Origin: RYN-230 sp963768945
GTDB taxonomy: Bacteria > Actinomycetota > Actinomycetes > Streptosporangiales > Streptosporangiaceae
Reading direction: 5' to 3'
Assembly (NCBI GenBank): GCA_963768945.1
Contig: CAVYJW010000008.1
Coordinates: forward strand, 992,001-1,056,000
DNA: 64,000 nucleotides
Shown here: positions 17,689-28,865 of the stretch, in pieces
How positions within the stretch are numbered: the first letter of the stretch is position 1
How the letters are laid out: each line of letters begins with the position of its first letter
Position numbers and translations under genes: made by a program
Notes under the pieces: generated by a model
Told to the model about the DNA's origin: nothing
The model's database searches: none
What the model saw: the letters and a program-made list of their open reading frames with translations, nothing else

Positions 17689-17979
17689 TCCGTGCTGCGG
17701 GTCCCGGCGGGCCGGGGCGGGCTGATCCGCGTTGCGGGTCCCCGGCCGGGCTGGTGGCCGGTCCGGCTGGACTGGTCGGCCGGCCCCGGCCGCGCCGGGG
17801 CTTCCTAATCTGACTCGTGATCTCACGACACACCGCGCCTAATACTGTTCATCCCTAGCGCTGACCCATACCGTGCGTGACGTGAGCAAGCCCGCCACGC
17901 GGCCATCCATGCGCGCTTTCAGGTACTGCATGGCCTCGTGCTGCATGGCCCCGTGCTCGGCTGCTCACGGGGCGGGCCT

Positions 17980-18676
17980 GTGAGCAGCGCGATCCTGTAC
18001 TTCGCCATCGTCGCCATCTGGGCCGGGGTCCTCATGCCCCGCTGGCTACGCCCGGGCCGCCGGCGCCACGTCGAGGTCACCGAGCACTTCGAGATGCATA
18101 CCGAGTTCTACGAGACCGAGGCCCTGCCCAGGGCCGGGGCCGGCCAGAGACCGCAGCCCGCGGTGACGGAACGCGAGGTAACGGTCGAGGAAGAGATCAC
18201 CTGGACCTCGGAGGACGTGGCCGAGCGGCGCGCCAACATCCTCAAGGCCCGTCGCCGCATGCTCGGCACGCTCGTAGGGCTCACCGTCATCGCGTTCCTG
18301 ATCGCGATGGCGCAGGTCGCCGCCTGGTGGGTCATCATCCCGCCGGGCGTGATGCTGGGCGGCTTCGTGTTGCTGCTGCGTGAGGCCTCGCGCAGCGACG
18401 CTGAGCGGGCCCGCAGGCTGGCTCGTGCCGCGGAAATGCACCGTCAGCGGCCAGAGCCCAGGGTCGAGCGCCAGGCTGCTTCTGTGACCGCTGAGGCTGC
18501 TGAGGCTCCTGGGCACGTGGTGCCGGATCCGGTGACGCCGGACGTGGCGGAGCAGGCTGAGCCAGGCCGTGGAAGTCGTCGCCTACTCGGCCGAGATCAT
18601 CGACATCTCGGGGCGGGTCAGTGACCAGCTCTACGACCAGTACACCGACGCCGCCCACCGCGCCGTCGGTGACTGA
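17980..18676 (+). CDS. Actinobacterial membrane protein of unknown function, frameshifted near its end
   Basis: GTG 17980 gives VSSAILYFAIVAIWAGVLMP, a first membrane helix, then an acidic stretch and two adjacent helices around 18265-18390 (LVGLTVIAFLIAMAQVAAWW, GVMLGGFVLLL). At about 18555-18572 the frame must shift +1 to reach the conserved end AVEVVAYSAEIIDISGRVSD, stopping at 18676. One extra base, likely an error, explains this. Function unknown; the C-terminal segment is probably cytosolic. Confidence 0.7.
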
Positions 18677-18881
18677 CGCGGGCGAGGGACCCCTGCCCAC
18701 GGCCCGGGCTTGCTGGTTGCTGTGGCGTGCGGGCGCCGGCGCGAGGGGTCTCCTTTCCACAGCGGGATCATCTGTTCGCGCTCGGTTAGTGACACGATGC
18801 AGTCGTGAACACTCAGCCCACCCCGTGCACACCAGCCGCTGCAGCGGCTCCGGCCGCAACGCCCGAGCGGTAGGGGTAGCT

Positions 18882-19058
18882 ATGGAATATAAGGTGCTGA
18901 AGAGCTGGCACAAACCTGGCTTCGATCCTCGCGACCTGGAGAAAGCCCTGAACGACCACGCGGCCGACGGGTGGCGGGTGGTCAGCACACTTCAGGCCGT
19001 GAGCTGGTGGAGCTGGCGAGTTCCGGTTGTCGTCGTGCTGGAGCGCTCGAGCGCCTGA
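18882..19058 (+). CDS. DUF4177 family small protein
   Basis: 58 aa from ATG 18882 (MEYKVLKSWHKPGFDPRDLE). The pattern LEKALNDHAADGWRVVSTLQ followed by VVVVLERS is the DUF4177 fold. Function unknown. Confidence 0.82.
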   Translation: MEYKVLKSWHKPGFDPRDLEKALNDHAADGWRVVSTLQAVSWWSWRVPVVVVLERSSA

Positions 19059-19135
19059 CCGTGAGCGCGGCTACCCGGGGCACCGACTGATCGCGCGAGC
19101 AGGCCCTCGTGTTTGCTACGCTGGCGGCTGTTCCA

Positions 19136-19366
<231 letters not shown>

Positions 19367-19427
19367 ATGGGATTTGATGCCACGCCCAGCGCTGCGTCGG
19401 CGCCACCCGGGCCACACCACCGGCCCG

Positions 19428-19778
19428 CGAGCATGGAAGAGGTCGCTCATCGAGTTGACGAATACGGTTCGAGAGCTGGCCCAGCGGCGCGGCAATTCGA
19501 GAGCGTCCTCATGGATCGCTATCCCGAAACCGGGTCCGCTCGTACGCGGGGTCCCGAACATCGAGATCCGGCTACACCGCACCACGCTGTACAACTCGAT
19601 CTACCGAGCCGACGATCAGCTCCTCGTCAACCAGCACGCATACGGCGTCCACGCCTCGCACGCTCCCGTATTCTGCCTCAACGGGGCAGAGCACGGCGAC
19701 ATGGCCGCTGCATATGTCGCGAGTTTCAAGCGAGTCTGGTTGGCTGCCATGCCGATTGTTACGCGTCACTCGCCATGA
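19428..19778 (+). pseudogene. C-terminal fragment of a helix-turn-helix regulator
   Basis: Encodes IEIRLHRTTLYNSIYRADDQ then LLVNQHAYGVHASHAPVF and SFKRVWLAAMPI, the characteristic end of a group of actinobacterial XRE-type regulators that carry a C-terminal sensor domain. No DNA-binding part is present; it was probably lost at the island boundary. Confidence 0.5.
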
Positions 19779-19919
19779 GCGTCTCGCGCCACCGATCGTG
19801 AGTACCGTCGTGGCGTGCCCTTCCGTGCGCCAGCGTCACCACCGTAAGCGTGCGTTTTGGCGAAGCCGTTGTCGCGGCCCCAAGATCGGCCGGCCATCGC
19901 AACGGTCAGTGACCGCGCC

Positions 19920-20335
19920 GGAATGCTACGGTCGGAGCGAGACACGCCGAACGACTGGACGGCCTGGATCGAGAAGGCCTTCCAGGCCGGGGACAGCCAC
20001 CCAGTCGAGGCCACGGCCGAAGCCGTGCTCAGCGCCGACCCCGGCGCGCCTCGCAGTCCCGGCGCGACCGCTCGCAACGGTTTCTCGCCGTCGTCGCCCG
20101 GTCGCTGCCGAACCTGAGCGACCAGAACGTCCGCCGCCGCGCGGCCGGCCTGCTGCGGGTCCTCGGCTCGGTCCAGACCTGGCTGCGGATGCGCGAAGAG
20201 CACGGCCTCGACGGGGCCGAGTCGGGACCGCTCGTCACCTGGGCGTTCAAGATCCTGGAACGGGAGATCCCGCCGGCCACCTCCCGGAACCGCCGAGCTG
20301 AGCGCCGGAGGTACGGACCCCGCGGGGACATCGGG
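19920..20335 (+). pseudogene. Decayed TetR-like C-terminal domain
   Basis: Two frames together give NDWTAWIEKAFQAGDSHPVE and NVRRRAAGLLRVLGSVQTWL, MREEHGLDGAESGPLVTWAF, ILEREI. The helix with RVLGSVQTWLRMREEHGLDG is typical of the TetR/AcrR ligand-binding end. No HTH is found and the frames are broken. Confidence 0.4.
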
Positions 20336-20339
20336 CGCC

Positions 20340-21144
20340 GCTTGCGCGCAGCTGCCATAGAACCTGGCGAAGCCGAGGCCGTCCGTTCTCTAGGGGGCAG
20401 AACGGTACAAATAGGGCATCTTCACGGACCATCCTGGTAGAGCCATGATCAACTACCCGCCGCTGCCACGACAGGTGTTGCACATGAGGCCGGTCCCGCG
20501 TTGGCCAGGCTCCTGATCAGCGACGATAACGAGCACCACACCCTGGAGACCTGTTGCAAAAGCTCTTCCAGAGTGCTCAAGCGCCACATTGCACGACAGT
20601 CAGGCGACCCCTAGAGAACGGCGGGTTTTGCAGACCGCCACAGCTCAGGTCAGGCGAACTAGGGAGTCTCCCTAGGGACTGTAGTCTTTGGACCAGCCGA
20701 GACTCGATTATACGCACGGTACTACCACCATGACAGAGGGTCGGAATGCAGAAGTTCTTCGCTGGCCGGGACGCCGACACGGGTCGCGGGTGGCTGGCCG
20801 GCCAGCGGCTTCAGCAACGGTTCTCCGATCCACCACGGGCGGAATTCATGGATCGCCTGCCCGCTGGTGATACGGGCGGCGGTAGTGGCCGTGTGGGGCT
20901 GGAGCGTCCTCCGGGTCAAGCCGGTTCCGAAAACGTGACCGGCGGTCAGACCCGCCTCCGCGCTGACCCCTGGGCCTCTCTGGTCCTTTCACCACTGCCG
21001 GGTCCGCCTGAACGGTCCGTAACTGCGGTCTGGTGGTCTCCTCGGCTACCTCCCCGACCAGCGCAACCGCGCTGGGTGGAGACGCGGCTCCGAAACACGT
21101 CCTAAAGAAACTCAGTCTTCCCCGCATGCAGATGGGAGAACGAA
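20340..21144. other. Non-coding upstream region of the island's main operon
   Basis: No gene is recognised. At 20659-20675 is a perfect 17-base palindrome, CTAGGGAGTCTCCCTAG, about 470 bases before the first gene of the operon; it could be an operator. The sequence is of mixed composition, typical of imported DNA. Confidence 0.45.
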
Positions 21145-24100
21145 ATGTCCGCTTCCGATGGGACCTTCACTGCTCAGGGCACGGCCTCACCCGCGGTCCT
21201 GAACGGGGGCTGGCCGGTCAAGTCGAAGCCGCCCTTCACCGCCACGGTCAGCGCCACGATGAGCGAGGACTACGTGGCCACCAGCGACGTGCTCATCGGC
21301 GGCGCGACGGCGCCGCTCGCCGTCTTTCACGATGACCACGGCACGACGGAAACCCTGGCGATCTGTGCCGATAATTTCCTTTACCACGTGGCCCGCAACC
21401 TGGCGAACGAGTCGGGTTGGACCCTGACGCCGGTGCACCAGGCCAACGCGGTGGATCAGGTCGCGGCCGGGACGGATGCCCTGTACAACGTGGTGCACGC
21501 CTTCTTCACGGCAGGCGGTCAGTTGCGGCACGCCACCCTGAACTCCGACAACTCGTGGACTGAATCCGGGACGCTGCCGCTGTGCACCGGGCTGGCAGTC
21601 ACCAATGTGCCGCTGTCGGGGGAACTGATCGCCTACGGCGTGACCTCCAAAGGCGAGCTGCAGGTGGTCCGGCAGCAGGGGGATGGCAGCTGGGCCGCCG
21701 CCACCTGGACGTTCCCCGGCCCGCTCGACGCTGACGCGACGCTGCTGCAGATGATCGACGACCAGAACTGGGCGCTGGCCACGAAGTCGTCCACCGGACT
21801 CACCGTCTATACGGGCGCGGGCACGACCGTCATGCGCAGTCCGATGCAGCTGTCCACGCCCGGGCCGGTGGCGCAGGTACTGGTGGGCTACACGCACCAA
21901 AATTCCGTGTTGTTCCTGTTCACCGACACCACCGGAAAGCTCTACAGCAACGTCCACGTCACCGACGTGGTCACGCAGATACCGAACATCAAGGTGTCGA
22001 AGGCGCGGGCCGGTGTGGACCGGAGCAACCTGCTGCATTTCTACGGCACCGACGAGCAGGGCAAGCTGTCGGTGCTGCACCAGACGGGCTGGGACACGAA
22101 CGGCCCGGTCTGGGCGCCGTGCATTCCGCTCGACGCGGGCCTGGCGCTGCCGGCCATCAGCAGCGACACGCGCAACATGAATGCCTTCTTCGCCGTGGGT
22201 CAGGACGGCGCGCTGCGTTTCCTGTCCCAGGACCCGGTGACGTCCACCTGGACGACAGCCCGCGCTCAGCGGCCCAACACGGCGCAGCCATATCACCTGA
22301 CGCAATACCGAGCGCAGGTCAGCGTGGTCGACGCGAACGGGAACCCGGCGGCGAACGTGCCGATGACCCTGTCGGCCAGCACGGCCGCCAGCATCGTCGT
22401 CTCCGGCGTCAGCTACCTGGTCAGCAGCACCGCGCACGCCACGCTGACCACTGACGGGCGGGGGACCGTGACGCTGGCCACGCCCGCGCTGAGCCTGCAC
22501 GCGCCGCCGCTGACCTTGTCTGGCGACGGATTCGCAGAGCCGGTGGTGATAACGCCGGACGCGGGGGTGCACGCTTACCTGGCCGGAACCGCGGGCCTGA
22601 ACGGCAAGCCGCCGCTGACCCCGTCGAGCCTGTCTAGCACCCTGCAGACGGCGACCACCAGCGACGGCAGCAAGCTCGCCCCGGCCGCGGCCGGCAACCC
22701 CGATGTCGCGGGCGCGGCCGCCAACGGCATCATGCACTCGTTCGGGGCCGTCGCCGGCAGCGCTCAGGCGGCCGCGCTGGCCGACGCTGGGGTCGTCGGG
22801 TTCGCCCTTGACCTCGGGGACCTGTCGAAACCGAGCTTCAGCACCTTCACCAGCCTGGACGATCTGGAGGCCTACCGTACGGGGCTGCAAGCCGAGAACC
22901 TCGGCCTGTCCTGGGACGATTTCCTGCACTTCGCCCAGGATGTCTGGCACGGCATCCAGCAGGCGGCCAGCGCCGTCACGCACTGGGTCGTGAACCTGGC
23001 GGAACAAACGGTGGATCTGGTCACGCAGATCGGCAATGAGCTGATCAGCCTGGCCAACGTCGCGATCGACGGCATCCGCGAGGTCATCAGCATCGTGCAC
23101 AGCATCTGCAACCGCATCGAGGCCTTCGTCGAGAAGGTCATCGACTGGCTGCGGGCGTTCTTCAGCTGGCGCGACATCTGGGACACCAAGCTGGCGTTCG
23201 AGGAGGCGCTGACGAATTCGGTGTCATTCCTCACCACGTTCGTGGACCAGCGGGCGGAGCCGCTGGTAAGCGGCTTCTTCGCCGGTCTCGAGCAGCCAAT
23301 CCGCCAGGCCTTCGGTCACATCCCGGCGAAGGCCACGTTCGCCGACCTGGCGGGCGGCAGTTCCCTGGCCCTGTACGCGAGGCCAGAGCGCGAGAGTGCC
23401 GCGCGCGCCGTGCCCTCCCGTGCGCCGGTCCTGCTCAGCGGCCCGCAGGGGTCGGTCAGCCCTGGCGACTTCACCGCCGACTCGCAGCACAACTGGCTGC
23501 TCGACAAGCTGACCACCTATTTCGGCGCCGGCCCCGCGCTGACCACCGCCGTCGATCTCAGCGGACCGCTCCACGGTCTCACCGCGGCCTTCGCCACCGC
23601 CGGCACGCAGTTCCCCACCGCGGTGAGCAATTTCGCCACCGCCGCGATTAACGCGATCGCCGACCCGCAGGATCTTCCCCGAACCCCTCTCCACCCCCTG
23701 CTCGATCCGCTCGAGCAGATGATCCTGGCCGGGCTGGGCTTCGCCGACCATGTGATCGAAGCGCTGCTGGAACTGGTCAAGGCCGCGCTGAAAGGACTTA
23801 AGGCCTTCCTCGAAATCCCGCTCAGTGAACTACCGGTGATCGGCCCGCTGATCGGCGTCATCGAGAATCTCCTGGACATCGACCCGTCACAGGTCACTAT
23901 CACCGGCGTGTTCTGCCTGACGGCGGCGATCCCGGTCACCCTCGCCTACAAGATCACCCACGGCGCGGACGCGAAGCTCTTCCCGGGCGGCAAGCTGCCG
24001 ACGGCCGCTACGGTCAGCGCGCCGCCCGCGCTGGGCGACCCGGTGGCCGATGCCTGCAAGTACTGCGCGATCGGCGCCACTGCGCTGTGGGCCCTGTTCG

Positions 24101-24612
24101 ACAGCTGCCTGGACCTGGTTCCCGACGCGGGCAACATCGTGTTCAGCATCATCGACATCATCTTCCCGACGCTGATCCAGGTGTTCACCTGGCCGTCCGG
24201 AGTGCCGTTCACGCCCATCCCCGACGAGAAGCCGCTGGATAAGGCCAACCTCACCAACTGGGGTGCGGGCTGGGCGCCGATCCTGATCGACCTGGCCATG
24301 CTCGTCGCTCCCGAGCTGCCGTTCTCCCCGGGCGTCAAGCCATCCATCGCGCGCTACGTAGACCCCTGGGGCAAGCTCCTGCTGACCGGGACAGGGGCGT
24401 TGAATCTCTCGGCCGGGCTGGCCGCGATCGGGATCGACAGCAGCGACGGCGGCGCGGTCGCCGCCAACATCCTCGGGCCGCTGCCCAACGCCAGCCAGGC
24501 GCTGCGGATAGACGGAGTCGTGGAAGCCAGTGAGGGAGTCACGGCCGCCCTGAAGGTCTTCCTCGACTTCTTCACCGGCACCGGCAGCGCCGTGGCGATG
24601 GCAGCCGGCTGA
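21145..24612 (+). CDS. Large beta-propeller / Ig-like / helical protein of unknown function
   Basis: 1155 aa, ATG 21145 after GGGAGAACG. Residues about 55-385 contain about seven similar strand units (SVLFLFTDTTGKLYSNVHV, NLLHFYGTDEQGKLSVLHQT, NAFFAVGQDGALRFLSQD), suggesting a seven-bladed propeller or lectin-like domain. Residues about 390-475 look like a bacterial Ig (Big_1) domain (YRAQVSVVDANGNPAANVPM). The rest is rich in amphipathic and hydrophobic helices (NELISLANVAIDGIREVISI, VIGPLIGVIENLLDID), reminiscent of membrane-active proteins. There is no signal peptide. It forms an operon with the TULIP-like gene 43 bases downstream. The domain calls are inferences. Confidence 0.6.
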   Translation: MSASDGTFTAQGTASPAVLNGGWPVKSKPPFTATVSATMSEDYVATSDVLIGGATAPLAVFHDDHGTTETLAICADNFLYHVARNLANESGWTLTPVHQANAVDQVAAGTDALYNVVHAFFTAGGQLRHATLNSDNSWTESGTLPLCTGLAVTNVPLSGELIAYGVTSKGELQVVRQQGDGSWAAATWTFPGPLDADATLLQMIDDQNWALATKSSTGLTVYTGAGTTVMRSPMQLSTPGPVAQVLVGYTHQNSVLFLFTDTTGKLYSNVHVTDVVTQIPNIKVSKARAGVDRSNLLHFYGTDEQGKLSVLHQTGWDTNGPVWAPCIPLDAGLALPAISSDTRNMNAFFAVGQDGALRFLSQDPVTSTWTTARAQRPNTAQPYHLTQYRAQVSVVDANGNPAANVPMTLSASTAASIVVSGVSYLVSSTAHATLTTDGRGTVTLATPALSLHAPPLTLSGDGFAEPVVITPDAGVHAYLAGTAGLNGKPPLTPSSLSSTLQTATTSDGSKLAPAAAGNPDVAGAAANGIMHSFGAVAGSAQAAALADAGVVGFALDLGDLSKPSFSTFTSLDDLEAYRTGLQAENLGLSWDDFLHFAQDVWHGIQQAASAVTHWVVNLAEQTVDLVTQIGNELISLANVAIDGIREVISIVHSICNRIEAFVEKVIDWLRAFFSWRDIWDTKLAFEEALTNSVSFLTTFVDQRAEPLVSGFFAGLEQPIRQAFGHIPAKATFADLAGGSSLALYARPERESAARAVPSRAPVLLSGPQGSVSPGDFTADSQHNWLLDKLTTYFGAGPALTTAVDLSGPLHGLTAAFATAGTQFPTAVSNFATAAINAIADPQDLPRTPLHPLLDPLEQMILAGLGFADHVIEALLELVKAALKGLKAFLEIPLSELPVIGPLIGVIENLLDIDPSQVTITGVFCLTAAIPVTLAYKITHGADAKLFPGGKLPTAATVSAPPALGDPVADACKYCAIGATALWALFDSCLDLVPDAGNIVFSIIDIIFPTLIQVFTWPSGVPFTPIPDEKPLDKANLTNWGAGWAPILIDLAMLVAPELPFSPGVKPSIARYVDPWGKLLLTGTGALNLSAGLAAIGIDSSDGGAVAANILGPLPNASQALRIDGVVEASEGVTAALKVFLDFFTGTGSAVAMAAG

Positions 24613-24655
24613 GCCACTGGTAGTACCCCGGCCGCACTCCCTGAAAGGTCACGCT

Positions 24656-27008
24656 ATGTCCACTGATCACGACGAGCCTGCCACGACACCCGCCATGTCA
24701 CAGCCAGCAGGACCACACGCATCCGCCGGATCGTCGCCGGGACCGCTGCAGCCCGCCGACCTGATCGCCTTCCTGCAGCGTACGCAGCTGTCTTGCACGC
24801 AGGGCTATGACGTGGTCAGCGTCCTGGCCGCGGACCGGGTGAACGACCTGTTCGGCCAGCAATATGTCGGCAGGGTGGCGACGGGCGATGCGTTCGCGCC
24901 GGTCAGCGGCCGGGTGGCGATCGGCGGGAACCTGTATGCCTCGTTCTCGGGGCTTACGCTCGGGCCGCCGCTGATCTCGTTCTCGCCCGGCGCACAGCCG
25001 CAGGACGCGAACCTGCGGGTGGAGTTCCTGTCCGGCACCGTCACGACCGAAGAGGTCATCAATGACGTCACCACGGTGACATCGACCCAGCATGTGACGC
25101 CGGGCGGCGGGTTCGTGCTGACCGGTGTCGTCCCGCTCGCCGACGTGCGGGGCGACGCTGATCCGAACACGCACGAGGTACGCCTTGACATCGCCAACGG
25201 CTCCGACTTCGCCGCTCACATGAACATCCCGGGCGCCGCCGCGCACACGGCCCTCGGCCAGTATTTCCTCCAGCTGATGCAACAGGACGCCGGCTCGTGG
25301 GCCTACGTGCTCGGGTCGCTGAATTACTCCGCCGACCCGTCCATGAAACTGGTTCCCACCTCTTTCGAGATCGCCACCCAGGTCGACTCGGCTGACCCGG
25401 CTGACACCGGCCGCGTGCTGCTGTTCATCACCACCGCCTACGGCACCGCGCCAGCGGGGCGTCCCGCGGCGATGCAGCTCCAGAACATGGTCCCGGCCGG
25501 CTTCGACCACCACCCTCATCGTGGCCAACCGGGTGCTGTTCGCCGACATGGTGCGCGATGCGATCCAGTCCGGGCTGGCCCCCTACGGCGCGACCGCCTC
25601 GGCCAAGCCCGCAGACCCGTCCATTCCATGGTCGCTGTATGCCGTGACGGTCCAAGGCGGCTCCCTCAATGTAGGGAAGATCAACTTTTCCGATAAGGGG
25701 GTCAAATTCCTTTCGGGGACGGCCACGGGCGACGGAGAGGCCCTCAGGACTTATCCCAGCGACGTGGTCGTCCCCTTGGGCGGCATCGCGATAACCGCGA
25801 GCGGGAACGCAATCAGCACCTCGGCCGGACTGCCATGGAATCAACCATGGGCCGCCGTTCACGCGCAGGGCAAGGATTCATATCCCGACGTTGGCACACT
25901 GTCCATGACGGCGAGCATCACCGGCCAGCAGACACTGACCGTAGACGCCGCCGGCACGATCAACGTCAACGGTCAGCCGTCGGTAAGCGTGTCCTTCGCA
26001 CCTCCATCGGTGCCCTGGTGGGACAGCTCCACAATCGCGAACGAGGCCGGCGATGACGTCGCAGCCCAAGCCCGGCCGGCACTGGAAAAGGCCCTTTCAA
26101 TCCAGCTGCCAGCCATAAGCACCTTCGCGGTAAATAACCTGCTCTTCCCAGAAGATCACAATCTGACCTTCGCCAGCGCCCACCTCCCCGGTGACCTGGT
26201 TACCTTCGGCGACCTGAAAACGTCGGCCATTACGGTGGCGCCGCTGTACGCGACCCTGACCCCGGGCCAGACCTTCCGGTTCTCTGCCAGCGGCGCCAGT
26301 GGCCCCGGCACGCACTGGGGCCTCGGCCAAAACCCGGCCGGCTCCATCGGGGCCGACGGCACCTACCAGGCACCCGACGTCATCACCGGCACCACGCATG
26401 ACGTGGTGACCGCCTGGACGATGGTAGGCGAAACGCGGCAGACGGCCAGTGCCGTCGTGACCATCGTGCCTGCTGGGCTCACCGTGAGCCCCGATTACGT
26501 GGTCATGGCACCAGGCGCCGCACCGCAGCCGTTCGTGGCGTCAGTGGCGGGCGGGACCGCAGCCGACATTCACTGGTCCCTGGTCGGCGCAGGTACCCTC
26601 ACCGGGGACGGCGTCTATACGCCGCCGAACGAACTGAAAGCCATGCAGGCCGTGACGGTGCGGGCCACCCGCACTTCGGACGGCTCCACCGCCGATGCGC
26701 TGCTCGTCCTGACGCCTTACTCGCCGCAAGGAGTGCAAGCCAGCCCTGCGGCGCTGGCAGGCCCGCTGCCCGCGGGCGCGAGCCAGCAGTTCACCGCGGC
26801 CACGGTGGACGCCGAAGCGACCCCGGCCAGCATCACTTGGTCAGTGCTGCCCGCCATCGGAACGATCGACAGCGGCCTCTATACCGCGCCGAAGAACGTC
26901 ACGGCGCTCACGACGGTCGCCGTCGTCGCGACCGCTTATGGCCCGTATGTTTTCGGGCTGGCGACATTGCAGATCGCGCCCGCGCCGCCGCAAGCCCGCT
27001 CGGATTAG
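24656..27008 (+). CDS. TULIP (P47-like) protein with three C-terminal Ig-like domains, frameshifted
   Basis: Two frames join at about 25510 with one extra C (GACCACCACC), giving a protein of about 783 aa. N-terminal part: QGYDVVSVLAADRVNDLFGQ then GRVAIGGNLYASFSGLTLGP; later FAVNNLLFPEDHNLTFASAH and LPGDLVTFGDLK. These resemble the tubular lipid-binding (TULIP) repeats of Clostridium P47/OrfX-type proteins. The last 270 residues hold three Ig-like units, each with a G-x-Y-x-P turn (IGADGTYQAPD, LTGDGVYTPPN, IDSGLYTAPK). No signal peptide. Probably acts together with the propeller protein upstream. The family call is from remembered motifs, so moderate. Confidence 0.55.
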
Positions 27009-27134
27009 ACCACGGGACCGACCTGGTGATCTCGGAACCTGGTCGGCGTGGCGGACGATAGGGGATTCGCTGCCGGGAGCGGGCTCGCCTGCCCCGGCAG
27101 CGCGACTCCGCGGTTGTGGTCTCCTGTCGCGTGC

Positions 27135-27540
27135 TCACCAGAACTCCGGATCGGGCTCGCCGGCCAGCATCCCGTCGCGGGCGCTGAGGTGGTAGCGGAC
27201 GTAGTCCAGGTAGGCGCCGCTGATCCGGCGCCGGGCCTCCCAGGCGTGCCGCGGCGGTGCAGGTGAGCGTGCAGGACGTCCCACCAGATGCTGCGGCCGA
27301 TCGCGAACCCGATCCGCCCGGGAACCGGCGCGGCCACCTGGAGCCAGTGATCAAGCTTGTCGTGCGGGGCGTGCCGGCCCGGCACGATGCAGCGTGCCTG
27401 CCGCCCGGCGCGCTGGGCCATCGCGGCCACCGCGCCAGCGTCGTCGTGCCGGTCGAGGCCCTCGAGCCGCCGAGCCTGCTGCTCGCGCAGCGCCGGATCC
27501 ATGCCGCGATCCCCAGGGTCGGGCCGGCATGGCCGTCTGC
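27135..27540 (-). pseudogene. DUF2090 (IolC/aldolase-like) remnant
   Basis: The reverse strand gives HDKLDHWLQVAAPVPGRIGF then AIGRSIWWDVLHAHL, a clear DUF2090 signature. Near 27250 the frame shifts to RRRISGAYLDYVRYHLSARD and GMLAGEPDPEFW, stopping at 27135. The N-terminal part is incomplete and degenerate. Confidence 0.6.
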
Positions 27541-27798
27541 CCGGCACTGCGGCCCGGATCAGCCCTGAGTTCGGCAAGGCTTGGCTGATCGAGGAAGGCC
27601 TGGCAGGACTGCGCTACGTCCGGAACCAGATATCCATGTCGGATCTCCTTTCTTGAAGAGATCCGGAAAAGCCAGTGACGAGCCAAGTGACAACGACCCC
27701 AGGCAACGCCAGCCATGCGGCGACGGACCACGACGGCACTTCGCCACTAGCTGCCGTGACGCGACGCCGAGCGACCGCGCCGGACGGAGTCTCCATGC

Positions 27799-27997
27799 TT
27801 CGCATCGAGAGGGTCAGGGGTTCGAATCCCCTCAGCTCCACTAGGAAATGCAGGTCAGGACCATGATAGTCCTGGCCTGTTTGCCTTTGAAGATCATTTG
27901 TCACCGGGATGTCACCGGGACGGAGCGGCCTGAGGTGACACACGTCGGTCCCAAACGGATTTCCCGTCATCCCCTGACACCTGCCCCAGCCAGCTTC
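27799..27997 (+). repeat. Right 199-bp island boundary repeat (att-like)
   Basis: Copy of 19168-19366: the anticodon-to-3' part of tRNA-Ala plus 160 bp of flank. No tRNA 5' half precedes it, so this is the displaced 3' end left by integration. Confidence 0.85.
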
Positions 27998-28120
27998 CGG
28001 GAGTAAGCAGCGGCCCGGCTGGCGATGGTGGGCAGCGGTATCGGGCGCGGCCCGCGGGGGCCGGATACGTGACCAAACGCGGACTGCCTGGTCCGCCGGT
28101 GCAGCTCATCGTGCCCCCGC

Positions 28121-28339
28121 CAGGCCAAGACCTCACCAGCCCGCAAGACGGTCGAGCACAGCCGCAGCTTCTACCAGCTGGTCAAATGGCGCACCGGCTC
28201 AGAGGGACGGATCAGCTACCTCAAACGCGGCTACGGCTGGGACCGCACCCGGCTGGATGGCTGGCACGGAGCCGCAACCTGGTGCGGTCACGGGGTATTC
28301 GCCCGCATCCTGATCAAGATCGGGGCCCTGGCCAGCTAA
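28121..28339 (+). pseudogene. Transposase C-terminal remnant (ISNCY/IS1202-like)
   Basis: Encodes RSFYQLVKWRTGSEGRISYL then KRGYGWDRTRLDG and HGAATWCGHGVFA, ending at TAA 28339. The RTGSEGRISxLKRGYGWDR block belongs to the end of ISNCY-type DDE transposases. The N-terminal part is absent. Confidence 0.6.
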
Positions 28340-28400
28340 ACAAGCCCCGCACCGAGCCCACCTGGCGCTATCCAGCCGACCGCCACGACCAGCCCCTCAG

Positions 28401-28748
28401 TCCGGGGCCGCGGACAAGAAGAAAGGCAAGGGCTCCACCGGCCACGGCAATTCCTATCTGGCCAGAGTGCTCGGCAACGCCGCCGCGGCCGCCGGGAAGA
28501 CAGACACTTTCCTCGGCGAGCGGTACCGGCGGATCGCCCGCCGCCGCGGCGCTAAACGCGCCGTCGTCGCGATCAGCCGGTCCATCCTGGTCATCATCTG
28601 GCATCTGCTATCCGACCCCGGGACCCAGTTCCGCCACCTGGGATCTGGCTTCTACGCCAGCCGCATCGACCCCGACCGCCGCAAGCGAAACCACATCCGC
28701 CAGCTCGAAGCCCTCGGCTACACCGTCACCCTCCAGCCCGCCGCCTGA
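28401..28748 (+). pseudogene. IS110-family transposase C-terminal remnant
   Basis: Encodes KGSTGHGNSYLARVLGNAAA, AGKTDTFLGERYRRIARRRG, ISRSILVIIWHLLSDP and RNHIRQLEALGYTVTLQPAA: the Transposase_20 end of IS110 elements. The catalytic N-terminal DEDD domain is missing. Confidence 0.8.
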
Positions 28749-28820
28749 GTTTCCATCTCCACCCAGCCCGGCTCCGCTGACGCTCCGCCGGGAGCTGCCG
28801 CGCGCCCGGTAACTCACCAA

Positions 28821-28865
28821 TTTTCGGATTACGAGGGCTCACTGGTTCGAACCCAGTTGCGCCCA
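28821..28865 (+). repeat. tRNA-like 3' end (possible att remnant)
   Basis: A T arm (ACTGG-TTCGAAC-CCAGT) plus acceptor strand TGCGCCC and discriminator A, with part of an anticodon arm before it but no 5' half. Isotype not assigned. It may mark the end of another integrated element. Confidence 0.45.

Noticed and set aside
21187..23100. 637-codon reverse reading frame
   Set aside because: Antisense shadow of the large propeller gene, caused by high GC.
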